The notes: generated by a model not told the origin, from the letters alone. A stretch of DNA of 15,249 nt from an uncultured Bryobacteraceae bacterium (GCA_937921835.1 CAKZVG010000663.1:1-15249), one strand, 5' to 3'; positions 7,566 through 14,812 are shown, counted from the first letter of the stretch. Translations and numbers: made by a program.

Positions 7566-8140
7566 GAACCGTTTTCTTCGACATCGATACTCAGTGGGAC
7601 TTCCTGTTCCCGGCTGGCGCGCTCTACGTGCCGGGAGCCGAAGAACTGCTTCCCGCGCTCGCCAGATTGACCGCTTACGCCACGGCCCGCGGCATCCCGC
7701 TGGTCTCCACCATGGACGCGCATTCCGAGTGCGACGCGGAGTTCCGGCTCTGGCCGCCGCACTGTGTCAAAGGCACGCTTGGACAGCGCAAGGCCGCCGC
7801 GACGCTGGCCGCCGGAAACGTGGCGGTGCCCAACGCGCCTGACGCGCTCGCCGGCGCAGCGCCCCAGTACCTGGTCGAAAAGCAGGCCCTGGACGCCTTC
7901 ACCAACGTCAACCTGCGGCCGCTGATCGCCGCGCTGGGCGCGGAGCGCTGCGTGGTCTACGGCGTGGTGACCGAGTACTGCGTGCGTTGCGCGGCGCTGG
8001 GACTGCTCGAGATGGGCAAGCGGGTGGAAGTCGTCACCGATGCGATCGAAACCCTGCGCCGGGAGGACTCCGAACGCGCCCTTCAGGAGATCGTTTCCCG
8101 CGGCGGCGTGCTCACCACGCTGGAAATGGTGACCGCGTAA
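7562..8140 (+). CDS. pncA: Nicotinamidase (isochorismatase-like hydrolase)
   Basis: The enzyme hydrolyses nicotinamide to nicotinate and ammonia, supplying the substrate of the overlapping upstream gene. The 192-residue protein has the complete set of family residues. The catalytic triad is D9 (FFDIDTQWDF), K107 (LVEKQALDAF) and C140 (VVTEYCVRCAA). The metal ligands are D52 and H54 (STMDAH) and H67 within WPPHCVKGT, which is specific to nicotinamidases within the superfamily. The usual cis-peptide region GVVTEYCV is intact. It is translationally coupled to pncB through ATGA at 7562. No obvious terminator follows; the next gene begins 96 bp downstream. Confidence 0.92.
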   Translation: MRTVFFDIDTQWDFLFPAGALYVPGAEELLPALARLTAYATARGIPLVSTMDAHSECDAEFRLWPPHCVKGTLGQRKAAATLAAGNVAVPNAPDALAGAAPQYLVEKQALDAFTNVNLRPLIAALGAERCVVYGVVTEYCVRCAALGLLEMGKRVEVVTDAIETLRREDSERALQEIVSRGGVLTTLEMVTA

Positions 8141-8179
8141 ACCGCGGCCGGAAAAACCCGTCCTGAGTGGTGAGAGCCG

Positions 8180-8191
8180 GTTCGACCGAAC
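8180..8191. repeat. Small inverted repeat GTTCG-AC-CGAAC
   Basis: A perfect 5-bp inverted repeat with a 2-base centre lies in the 96-bp gap between pncA and the LTXXQ gene, about 45 bases before the latter's start. It could be a small operator, but such short symmetry also occurs by chance. Confidence 0.2.
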
Positions 8192-8236
8192 TCGCGGACC
8201 TGCTCTGAGATCGAACCACACAAGGAGAATTCCCGA

Positions 8237-8809
8237 ATGCGAACGACTATGCTCGCGGTGTGTCTGGCCGCCCTGCCGCTGGCGGCCCAACCCAGTTCGA
8301 CCGCGCCGCCGCCACGGCCGGTGGATGCGCTCAAGCAGGCGCTCAACCTGACCGACGCCCAGGTTACACAGCTTCAGCAGCTTCAACAGAGCGCGCGGGC
8401 GGCCGCGCAACCGGTGGCGGCGCAGATCCACACGCGCCAGCAGGCGCTCGACCAGGCCATGCGGCAGACCTCGCCCGATCCGCTCACCGTGGGGCGGCTG
8501 ATGGTGGAGATCAAGGGCTTGCGGGAACAGATCCGGCTGAGCGATGAGAAGTTTCACGCGCAGGCCGTAGCGCTGCTTACCGCCGACCAGAAGACCAAGC
8601 TCAAGACGCTGGAGGACGCCGCCAAGCTCCAGCCGGCCATCGGGCAAGCGGTGGCGCTGAATCTGATTCAGCCGCCGCAGGGTGGCCCGGGAATGCACGG
8701 CTCCGTGGGACCGATGGGAATGCGCGGACGGGGCGGTCCAATGGGAATGCGTGGACCGGGCGGACCAGTCCCCGAAGGCTTCCGCATGCGAGGTCCCGCC
8801 CGCCAGTAG
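8237..8809 (+). CDS. Secreted Spy/CpxP-like (LTXXQ) protein with Gly/Met/Arg tail
   Basis: The predicted exported protein has 190 residues. A signal peptide covers about residues 1-17 (MLAVCLAALPLAAQ). The mature part is helical and Gln/Ala-rich, with two LTxxQ-like motifs, LTDAQ (38-42) and LTADQK (114-119), as in Spy/CpxP-type periplasmic proteins involved in envelope stress or metal responses. The C-terminal ~40 residues are low complexity (Gly, Met, Arg, Pro), with two consecutive 9-residue units PMGMRGRGG and PMGMRGPGG encoded at 8711-8737 and 8738-8764. The start is supported by AGGAGA at 8223-8228. It may be read through from the upstream operon or have its own promoter in the 96-bp gap. 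The family assignment rests on the motif pair and overall architecture; the function here is inferred. Confidence 0.65.
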   Translation: MRTTMLAVCLAALPLAAQPSSTAPPPRPVDALKQALNLTDAQVTQLQQLQQSARAAAQPVAAQIHTRQQALDQAMRQTSPDPLTVGRLMVEIKGLREQIRLSDEKFHAQAVALLTADQKTKLKTLEDAAKLQPAIGQAVALNLIQPPQGGPGMHGSVGPMGMRGRGGPMGMRGPGGPVPEGFRMRGPARQ

Positions 8810-8854
8810 ATCGAAGACTTCCGAACTCCTCAGCAACCCGCCATCCGCCTTCTG

Positions 8855-8880
8855 CCCCCTGCTCCCGCGGGAGCAGGGGG
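8855..8880. terminator. Perfect 26-bp GC-rich palindrome after the LTXXQ gene
   Basis: From CCCCCTGCTCCC at 8855 to its exact complement ending at 8880, the sequence forms a 13-bp stem with no unpaired loop as DNA. As RNA it would form a very stable hairpin with a small loop at the CGCG centre. It starts 45 bases after the LTXXQ stop codon. No T-tract follows, so it is either a Rho-independent-like terminator lacking the U-run or one copy of a dispersed intergenic repeat. Confidence 0.5.
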
Positions 8881-9511
8881 GAGGGGCGGTGCTGCTACGG
8901 CGGCCGCGCTGGCCGCCGCCTTCCCAGACGGCGGGATAATCGCGGCGCTGGCGGCCGGAGCCGCACGCTCACGGGCCTGAACGTCGTGACGGCGGTGCGG
9001 ACCTGGCAGCGTGCGCCGGCCCTCGATGAGGCCGGCGTTGCGGGCTTGCGCGCCGTCCTGACCATCCGCGCCCGGCTGAAGGCGCGTATTGCCGCGCGGC
9101 GGGATGAGCGTCCCAGCGCCCCGGCCGGTGCGCGGCTTTGGACCATGACCGCCCAGGCGCTCCGTTCGCCCTGGCCGGAAGCTGCCCAGGCTGGGCACAA
9201 CCGGCTCTCCCGGTATCCTTGGCGCTGGCGGCCGCCGTTCCTCTCACCGGCCTCTGGAGGCTGTGCCGGTCCGATTCCCTGGCGGAGCCGCTGCGCCGCG
9301 CCGGCGTCAGGCCTGCCGCTGGTGTGTCTGGTTCCGCCACTGCTCGCTTTGCGGGAACCAAGCAGTCAGAATTCGTGGCCGCTGGCGGAGGGGGCCGTCT
9401 TGTTCCCGGAATCTGCTTCTTGGAATCTGCGCCCAATGGGTTACCCGGGCGCTGGGCTGGCTCGTGCCGATGGCGCCTGTGGTTGACGATTCCCAATACG
9501 GTTCACCAAAG
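8881..9511. other. No recognisable gene; possible decayed coding sequence
   Basis: I find no supported gene here. On the plus strand one frame (GTG 8986 to about 9130) reads like real protein for ~50 residues (AVLTIRARLKARIAARRDER). It then degenerates into Trp/Arg/Pro-rich sequence, and a different frame looks better around 9160-9290 (SLALAAAVPLTGLW). I do not recognise either. A hairpin TGGTTCC/GGAACCA (9329-9335 with 9354-9360) and a direct repeat GGAATCTGC (9408-9416 and 9422-9430) are present. The block ends abruptly at the IS66-type terminus at 9512, so it may be a remnant interrupted by that insertion. Confidence 0.4.
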
Positions 9512-9568
9512 GTAAGCGTCAAAGCAAACCACATGGACGACAGAGCCTGGTGATGTTGCAGGGGGGAC

Positions 9569-9868
9569 GTGAGCGAACGGGAACGCGCCAAGGGTGGCCG
9601 TCGGTACCGGAGCCGCAGAAAGCCTGAGTACGGGCGGCGGAGTTTGCGGCGAGTGGTCTGACGCGGCGGGAGTTCTGCGAGCGCCACCACCTGTCGCGGA
9701 ACTCGTTGGCGCGCTATCGGAAGCGGGGCCGGCAGCACGAAGCTGGCGGCCATCGTCGCTAACCATGGGTTGTGGGTGTTGCTGGGCTGTGGCCGGCGGG
9801 TCGCGGTCGGGCGCGAATTGGCCCCGGCGAGGCTGCGGGAACTGGTGACGGCACTGGAGGGGTGCTGA
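9569..9868 (+). pseudogene. IS66 accessory protein TnpA, frameshifted
   Basis: The reading starts at the GTG at 9569 behind a G-rich ribosome-binding site: SERERAKGGRRYRSRR. It shifts by one base near 9615-9640 to give EFAASGLTRREFCERHHLSR followed by NSLARYRKRGRQHEAGG. It shifts back near 9745-9775 to give WVLLGCGRRVAVGREL and ends LRELVTALEGC with TGA at 9866-9868. SGLTRREFCERH...LARYRKR is the HTH signature of IS66 ORF1 proteins. The two shifts are opposite in sign, so the first and last parts share a frame. It ends 2 bp before tnpB, as usual in this family. Confidence 0.72.
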
Positions 9869-9870
9869 CG

Positions 9871-10266
9871 ATGTTCGGCCTGGGACCAGCGACGCGCGTT
9901 TACCTGGCGGGGCGCTACTAACATGCGCGAACGGTACGAGGGCCTGCATGGGCTGGTGCGGGAGCAACTGCACTGCAAGCCGCCCAGTGGACACCTGTTC
10001 CTGGTCGCATACCGGCAGCGCAATCGGCTGAAGGTGCTCTGTTGGGACGGGAGCGGGTTGTTGTCTGCGCCAAGCGTCTGGAGAAGGGACGCTTCCACTG
10101 GCCGAAAGAGGCGGGCCGGGAGAGGACAGCGGTGCTGAGCCACGAAGAACTGGCCCTGTTGCCGGGTGGGATCGATCTGGTTGCGACCCAGCGCTGGCGA
10201 TGGAGCCGGAAGGTGCCGACGGAAAGCACGGCCGGTGCGCCGGCAGTTCACCCTCCAATCGGATAA
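9871..10266 (+). pseudogene. IS66 accessory protein TnpB, frameshifted
   Basis: The reading starts at ATG 9871 as MFGLGPATRVYLAG. An extra base near 9911-9913 then shifts it to MRERYEGLHGLVREQL, and CWDGSGL follows. A missing base near 10055-10065 restores the frame for VCAKRLEKGRFHWP and ELALLPGGIDLVATQR. The motifs RERYEGLHGLV, LKVLCWDGSGL and KRLEKGRFHWP are diagnostic for IS66 ORF2. Native proteins are about 115 residues and end shortly after the 'IDL..' segment; the last ~16 residues before the TAA at 10264 may lie beyond a breakpoint. Both shifts are single-base and opposite in sign. Confidence 0.82.
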
Positions 10267-10395
10267 GCACCGGCGTCTCCCGCCGCCTGGAGTCTTAGAG
10301 CTCCTGATGTCGCCTGGGAAATCCGGTCGCTCAGTGAAACCAGGTTAAACCCGGATCAGTTGCGCCGCGGGCGGCGCCGGGGTTACGAAAGAGGG
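10267..10395. other. Gap between IS66 remnant and next transposase fragment
   Basis: I see no gene or clear IS66 right end in these ~130 bases. The only evident symmetry is a short GC-rich stretch around 10362-10375 (GCGCCGCGGGCGGCGC). Confidence 0.4.
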
Positions 10396-10620
10396 ATGCC
10401 GCAATTGCAGTTACCCATCTTACCGGCCGGTGTGACGGAAATTAACGCCGCGATTGTTGTTCAGAAGCGGGGAACTACGGTGTGGTACGTTCACGGCCAC
10501 CTGCCGGTATTCCAACATGAGGAACAGGACGTGCGGAGTTTCCGGATGATCACCAGCCAGATGATCGTCAACGGGACGGTGAAGCCGAAAGCAATCGTGC
10601 AAGTCTTCGGGTGCCCACGA
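10396..10620 (+). pseudogene. N-terminal fragment of a helix-turn-helix transposase
   Basis: From ATG 10396 (preceded by GAAAGAGGG) the protein reads PQLQLPILPAGVTEINAAIV, then VWYVHGHLPVFQHEEQDVRS and FRMITSQMIVNGTVKPKAIV, then QVFG. The pattern 'VWY.HG..PVF.H...D.RSFRMITSQ..VNG....I...FG' is, from memory, the N-terminus of a family of long helix-turn-helix transposases common in Acidobacteriota and Planctomycetes. After FG the next expected residues (VPTIS) appear only in the next frame, consistent with loss of one base near 10608-10612. Nothing recognisable follows, so at most 80 residues of a several-hundred-residue protein remain. The frame stays open to 10860 but overlaps the opposite-strand IS256 fragment. 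Confidence 0.55.
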
Positions 10621-10715
10621 TCTCTCCTGAACATTGCGCCAGCGCAAACGCCGGGGGGGAGGATGTCCGTTTTCCCGTTGAAATTCCGGACGGCTCTCCG
10701 GACCATTATCTACCG

Positions 10716-11249
10716 TCAGGCGACCCGAGTGGTCGCCTTGGGCTGTTTGAGATCGGCCTCGAGCGCGGCGAGGAGGCCGGGTAAGGCACGATACCCGTCG
10801 ATGCGCCGGAACTGCTTCTCAGCAACGACGAGCCCGGAACCGACCCAGCGTTCGATTTGATTGCCGGGCCGCCATCGTTTCACATTGCGGCAAACGACGC
10901 GGACAATAGAGAATGCCGACTCAATGACGGTGGTGCTGCGCAGCGTCTTCCAGAGTTCCACCGGGACTTTCAAACGGTGCAGTGTCAGCGTTTCTTCCAA
11001 GCCCTCCTCCAGGCTACGGGCGGCACTCGGGTTGATGTGATTCAGTTCGTCGTGGATGCGCAACAAGGCCGCCTTTGCCTCGCGGTAGCTGCGAAGGTCG
11101 AAGGCATTGGCCAAGCGGCGATCCCACCCGGATTGCTCCTCGTCGGCGAAGTGGCCGACGATGTTGCGACGCTTGTGAAGCTGGCAACGAAGAAGCGGAC
11201 TGCAATGGGGGAGGCGCGGCCGGGGGGTGCATCGCCGCCGTCCGGTCAT
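10716..11249 (-). pseudogene. IS256/Mutator-type transposase, C-terminal part
   Basis: The recognisable part runs from about 11190 down to the TGA at 10718-10716 (about 158 residues): RCQLHKRRNIVGHFADEEQ, then NPSAARSLEEGLEETLTLHR, then TTVIESAFSIVRVV and CRNVKRWRPGNQIERWVGSG. These are the C-terminal hallmarks of the IS256 family. The catalytic Glu lies in 'IES' (codon 10922-10920). The N-terminal and central parts with the two catalytic Asp residues are gone, and the ~20 codons before RCQ (11249-11190) read as unrelated Pro/Arg-rich sequence. The nominal start at 11249 is therefore not a real start, and the protein cannot be active. Confidence 0.85.
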
Positions 11250-11362
11250 GGCCAGACCGCCTGCCCCCGCGCTCCGGTTGAGCGGACACCCGCAGCATCC
11301 AACTCCAAGCAGTCTCCGCAGCAGGTTACTCTATCGACGGATTGGGGGGCGCCCGTTCGCTC

Positions 11363-11391
11363 TTGCCGTCCGGCTACTCGGATGATATGCT
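11363..11391 (+). promoter_or_regulatory. Possible sigma70-like promoter for the second TonB receptor
   Basis: TTGCCG (11363-11368) and TATGCT (11386-11391) are separated by 17 bases and each match consensus at 4/6. Transcription would start near 11398, giving a leader of about 30 bases. The sites lie inside the candidate end of the IS256 remnant. Confidence 0.35.
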
Positions 11392-11427
11392 GAGTCCACA
11401 ATTTCAACTTTTGTTCGGGAGGCGGCA

Positions 11428-14400
11428 GTGAAAAACTTGAGAGTGGCAGCTTTGTTCCTGCTGGCTGGAACGGGGAGTTACGGCCAGTACACGTCCCAGC
11501 AGATCTCGGGATTCGCGCGGGATGCCAGTGGAGCGGTTGTGACGTCCGCCAAGGTTTCCGCCCGGCACACCGGCACCGGCCAGGTGCGGACCGTACCGGT
11601 CAACGAGAGCGGGTATTATGTAATCGCCAACATACCGATCGGTGAGTACGAGCTAAGCGCCGAAGCCGCCGGGTTCAAGAAGTTCACCCAGACCGGCCTC
11701 ATCGTGGCGGTCAACGCGAAGTTGTCGGTGGACATTGGCCTCGAGGTGGGCACGCTCAGCGAGTCTGTCACGGTAGCGGCGGATGCCGCGCAGGTGGAAA
11801 CGTCGAGCGGCGAAGTCGGCAGGCTGGTGACGGGGCAGCAGGCGACTCAACTTCAGTTGAACGGACGCAACTTCGCTCAGCTTCTGGCGCTGCTGCCGGG
11901 GGTTTCCACCACCAACCGTTCGAGCTTCGACCTGTTCGGCGGCTACGGATCGAACATGAGTTCGCAGTCGGTGAACGGAGGGCGCACCGCGACGTTTTCC
12001 TGGAATATCGACGGCGCCGACAACAAAGATAACGGCGGCGGTGGCAACAACTTCGTGAACATCAACCCCGACGCCATCGCCGAATTCAAAGTCCTGACAA
12101 CCAACTACGCCGCCGAATACGGCCAGAACTCGGGCGCGGTGATCAACCTGGCGCTCAAGAGCGGCACCCGGGAGTTCCACGGCGTCGCCTACCATTTTCT
12201 GCGCAATGACGCTTTCGACGCGCGCGCGTTCAACGCCGTCAGGAAGCAGAAGCTACGCTTCAACAACTTCGGATGGAACCTGGGAGGACCGGTCTACATC
12301 CCGGGCAAATTCAATACCGGCAAGAACAAGCTTTTCTTCTTTACCGGCATGGAGTTCAAGCGCCTGCGGCAGGGGAGTGTGAACACCTGGAACGTCCCGC
12401 CGCTCTCCTTCCGCGAAGGCGATTTCTCCGCCGCCGCCGCCAGCCAGCAGCCGCGTGACGTGGACAGCGGGAACCAGCCGTTTCCGAATGCCATCATCCC
12501 GCAGTCGCGGTGGAGCAGAAATTCCAAGAGACTCATCGACAACTATCCCAAGCCGAACTTCACCGGCCCTGGCGGGAACTACGTGTTCCAGACCACCGCC
12601 CCGCTGAACACCAACCAGTACATTTTCAAGGGCGACTACAACGTCAGCGAAAAACACCAGATCGCGGTTCACTATCTGCGCGATTACTACACTTCTGTCC
12701 AGAACCTCGCTGCTCTGATCACCTATGACAGAAACATCCCCGGTACGAATTCCAGCGCCAAGTGGACCTGGGTAGCGGGCCCGACCACGGTGAATACCTT
12801 CCAATTCACCTTCACAGGCAATGTAATCCGCCAGGTGAACTTTCTCCCCAACCCCCTCTTCATCACGGATTACACGCGTAAGGGCCAGGGGATCACGTAT
12901 CCCATGATCTACGGTAACGCCATCGACATTCCCTCGTTCAACGTTTCCGGCTACAACGGGCTGGCCGCGTCCGCCCGCAACTGGAACAACTTCAACCGGG
13001 TCTTCCAGTGGAAGGACGACTTTTCCAAAGTGGTCGGGAACCACACCCTGAAAGCGGGCGTGCTGGCCATGCGCAGCCGGAAAAACCAGGACAACACTCC
13101 GGCCATCAACGGCACGTTCAACTTCGCCACCGGGCACAGCCGCAGTTCCGGCAACCCCATGGCGGACGCGCTGCTCGGCAACTTCAGCACCTATGTCGAA
13201 GCCGACCGCAACCGGGAGGGCTGGTTCCGCTTTACCCAGGCCGAGTTCTACTTGCAGGATTCCTGGAAGGTCACGCAGCGGCTGACCCTGGACCTCGGGG
13301 CGCGTTACCAGTTGATGCAGCCTCAGTACGCCGCTCTCCAGAACGCGGTGGTGTTCGCTCCGCGCTATTTCGATCCCGCCAAAGCTCCCACCGTCTTCAG
13401 AAACAACGGTCAGCTTGCCGCCGGCACGGGGGACCCGGTCAACGGCCTGGTGGTTGGCGGCAGCGCGTATCCGGAAGCCGCCAAGAAACGCATTCCAGGT
13501 CTGGACGGGGAGATCTTCCAACGGCTCCTGCGCGGCCTGCCGAAGGAGATTTCGCCCTATGACTACGGCACGCTCGGGCCTCGCTTCGGCTTTGCCTACG
13601 ACCTGACCGGGCGCCAGCAGACGGTCCTGCGCGGCGGCTATGGCATGTTCTTCGAACGGATCGAGGGGAACTTCGTGTTCGGCCGCGTGAATAACCCGCC
13701 TTTCATCCGGCAGTCGGACATCGTCAGCGGCAATGTCGAGAATCCCGCGGGCGGATCCGCGGCGCCCCTGTTCCCGTCCGCCGTCACCGGTTACGACATC
13801 GATGTGAAGGTGCCGACGGTGCAGAACTGGAGTTTCGGCGTCCAGCACAAGCTGCTGGCCGATACGCTGCTGGACGCCGCCTATGTCGGGTCCAATTCCT
13901 GGCACTTGTTCCGGGCCGTCAATCTGAACGAGTTGCGGGCCGGGACGATTCAGCGCAATCCGGGGGTGAATACCAACGCTCTGCGGCCCTACCCGGGATA
14001 CGCGGGACTGAACTATAACATCACGGCGTCGAATTTCAACTATCACTCGCTCCAGGTCCAGATGCGCCGGAACATGAGAGGCGGCGGTCTGCTGAACGTT
14101 GCTTATACCTGGTCCAAGGCCATCACCGACGCGAGCGGCTGGAACGAAGGCGCCATGGACAGCTACAACTTCAAGAACGAACGGGGCCGCGCCACCTACG
14201 ACCGCCGGCACATCTTCGTGTTCAGCTACATCTACCCGCTGCCCTTCTGGCGCGGGCAGGAAGCCTGGTACAAGAAGGCGTTGGGTGGCTGGCAGCTTTC
14301 TGGCGTTACAACGATCCAGAGCGGACGGCCGCTGAACCTCGGCATCACGGGCGACCGCGCGGGCAACGGCGGCAGCGCGCAGCGGCCCGACGTCGTGGGC

Positions 14401-14718
14401 GACTGGAGCAAGGACGCCGGGACCAGGCTGCGCTGGTTCGCACCGGAAGCCTTCGCGGTGCCGGCGCTGGGAACCTTCGGCAATCTCGGTCGCAACGCCC
14501 TGACCGGCCCCGGGACCAACAACTGGGACGTGTCGGTGCAGAAGCAGTTCGTCATTACCGAGCGCGTACGCACCGAGTTCCGCGCGGAGTTCTATAACGC
14601 GCCGCACCACTTCTCCTACTACGGAGTCGATACGACGGTCGGGCGCGCCACCTTCGGGCAGGTCAACGCCGCCGGCGACCCGCGCATTCTTCAGTTCGGC
14701 TTGAGGCTCAGTTACTGA
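11428..14718 (+). CDS. TonB-dependent receptor, Oar-like, complete
   Basis: This complete 1096-residue outer-membrane transporter starts at GTG 11428, with GGGAGG at 11417-11422 at normal spacing. It has a signal peptide (about 1-20, ending GSYGQ) and a carboxypeptidase-regulatory-like domain (about 24-105: ISGFARDASGAVVTSAKVSA and GYYVIANIPIGEYELSAEAA). A plug domain (about 110-240) has the Acidobacteriota signature LNGRNFAQLLALLPGVSTTN from residue 144 and NGGRTATFSWNIDGADNKDN. A long Oar-like beta-barrel runs from about 250 to the end (LGGPVYIPGKFNTGKNKLFF; TLGPRFGFAYDLTGRQQ; GGYGMFFERIEGN; NVAYTWSKAITDASG). The C-terminus FGLRLSY ends in an aromatic residue, as expected for insertion by the BAM complex. 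It needs TonB-ExbBD energy. The substrate is unknown, but the decayed M28 peptidase directly downstream hints at peptides. Confidence 0.95.
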   Translation: MKNLRVAALFLLAGTGSYGQYTSQQISGFARDASGAVVTSAKVSARHTGTGQVRTVPVNESGYYVIANIPIGEYELSAEAAGFKKFTQTGLIVAVNAKLSVDIGLEVGTLSESVTVAADAAQVETSSGEVGRLVTGQQATQLQLNGRNFAQLLALLPGVSTTNRSSFDLFGGYGSNMSSQSVNGGRTATFSWNIDGADNKDNGGGGNNFVNINPDAIAEFKVLTTNYAAEYGQNSGAVINLALKSGTREFHGVAYHFLRNDAFDARAFNAVRKQKLRFNNFGWNLGGPVYIPGKFNTGKNKLFFFTGMEFKRLRQGSVNTWNVPPLSFREGDFSAAAASQQPRDVDSGNQPFPNAIIPQSRWSRNSKRLIDNYPKPNFTGPGGNYVFQTTAPLNTNQYIFKGDYNVSEKHQIAVHYLRDYYTSVQNLAALITYDRNIPGTNSSAKWTWVAGPTTVNTFQFTFTGNVIRQVNFLPNPLFITDYTRKGQGITYPMIYGNAIDIPSFNVSGYNGLAASARNWNNFNRVFQWKDDFSKVVGNHTLKAGVLAMRSRKNQDNTPAINGTFNFATGHSRSSGNPMADALLGNFSTYVEADRNREGWFRFTQAEFYLQDSWKVTQRLTLDLGARYQLMQPQYAALQNAVVFAPRYFDPAKAPTVFRNNGQLAAGTGDPVNGLVVGGSAYPEAAKKRIPGLDGEIFQRLLRGLPKEISPYDYGTLGPRFGFAYDLTGRQQTVLRGGYGMFFERIEGNFVFGRVNNPPFIRQSDIVSGNVENPAGGSAAPLFPSAVTGYDIDVKVPTVQNWSFGVQHKLLADTLLDAAYVGSNSWHLFRAVNLNELRAGTIQRNPGVNTNALRPYPGYAGLNYNITASNFNYHSLQVQMRRNMRGGGLLNVAYTWSKAITDASGWNEGAMDSYNFKNERGRATYDRRHIFVFSYIYPLPFWRGQEAWYKKALGGWQLSGVTTIQSGRPLNLGITGDRAGNGGSAQRPDVVGDWSKDAGTRLRWFAPEAFAVPALGTFGNLGRNALTGPGTNNWDVSVQKQFVITERVRTEFRAEFYNAPHHFSYYGVDTTVGRATFGQVNAAGDPRILQFGLRLSY

Positions 14719-14733
14719 CGGGTGGAACTTAAA

Positions 14734-14755
14734 GAGGGGGCACAGAGGCCCCCTC
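14734..14755 (+). terminator. Hairpin after the TonB receptor
   Basis: GAGGGGGC (14734-14741) pairs perfectly with GCCCCCTC (14748-14755) around a 6-base loop ACAGAG, 16 bases after the receptor stop codon. The position fits a transcription terminator, but no T-run follows; GC-rich organisms often lack one. Confidence 0.5.
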
Positions 14756-14812
14756 GCGCGGCGATTCCAGGACACCGGGCCAACGGCCGCTACGCCGATC
14801 TGAGGTCCTGAG

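Larger units (their letters stand above)
9512..10266 (+). mobile_element. IS66-family insertion sequence remnant (left end, tnpA, tnpB; no tnpC)
   Basis: The left boundary begins GTAAGCGTC at 9512-9520, the characteristic terminal sequence of IS66-family elements. About 57 bases later the first of the two small accessory genes begins, followed directly by the second, in the standard tnpA-tnpB order. The large third gene, tnpC (the DDE transposase, normally about 500 codons), is missing, and I find no matching right end (GACGCTTAC) downstream. The right boundary is therefore set at the end of the tnpB reading and is uncertain. Both genes carry frameshifts, so the element is dead. Confidence 0.75.
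10677..11408 (-). mobile_element. Truncated IS256-family element with candidate terminal inverted repeats
   Basis: GTTGAAATTCCGGAC at 10677-10691 and GTCCACAATTTCAAC at 11394-11408 are inverted repeats matching at 13 of 15 positions. Both point inward and lie just outside the C-terminal IS256 transposase reading on the minus strand. Placement just beyond the transposase stop fits the usual layout of an IS256 right end. An intact IS256 element is about 1.3 kb; here only about 730 bp separate the repeats, so the 5' half of the transposase gene has been deleted. The exact outer ends and any target duplication are not resolved. Confidence 0.45.

Noticed and set aside
7487..8836. 449-codon open frame on the minus strand
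   Set aside because: It covers the end of pncB, pncA and the LTXXQ gene in antisense; no family features, and the plus-strand genes have full motifs and ribosome-binding sites.
9408..9430. Direct repeat GGAATCTGC x2
   Set aside because: Only two 9-bp copies; not regularly spaced beyond that, so no CRISPR or iteron array.
9307..10251. 314-codon minus-strand frame
   Set aside because: It is antisense to the IS66 tnpA/tnpB relics, has a Ser/Pro/Arg-rich shadow composition and crosses the IS boundary.
10857..11393. 178-codon plus-strand frame
   Set aside because: It is antisense to the IS256 transposase remnant; the minus-strand reading matches the family closely.
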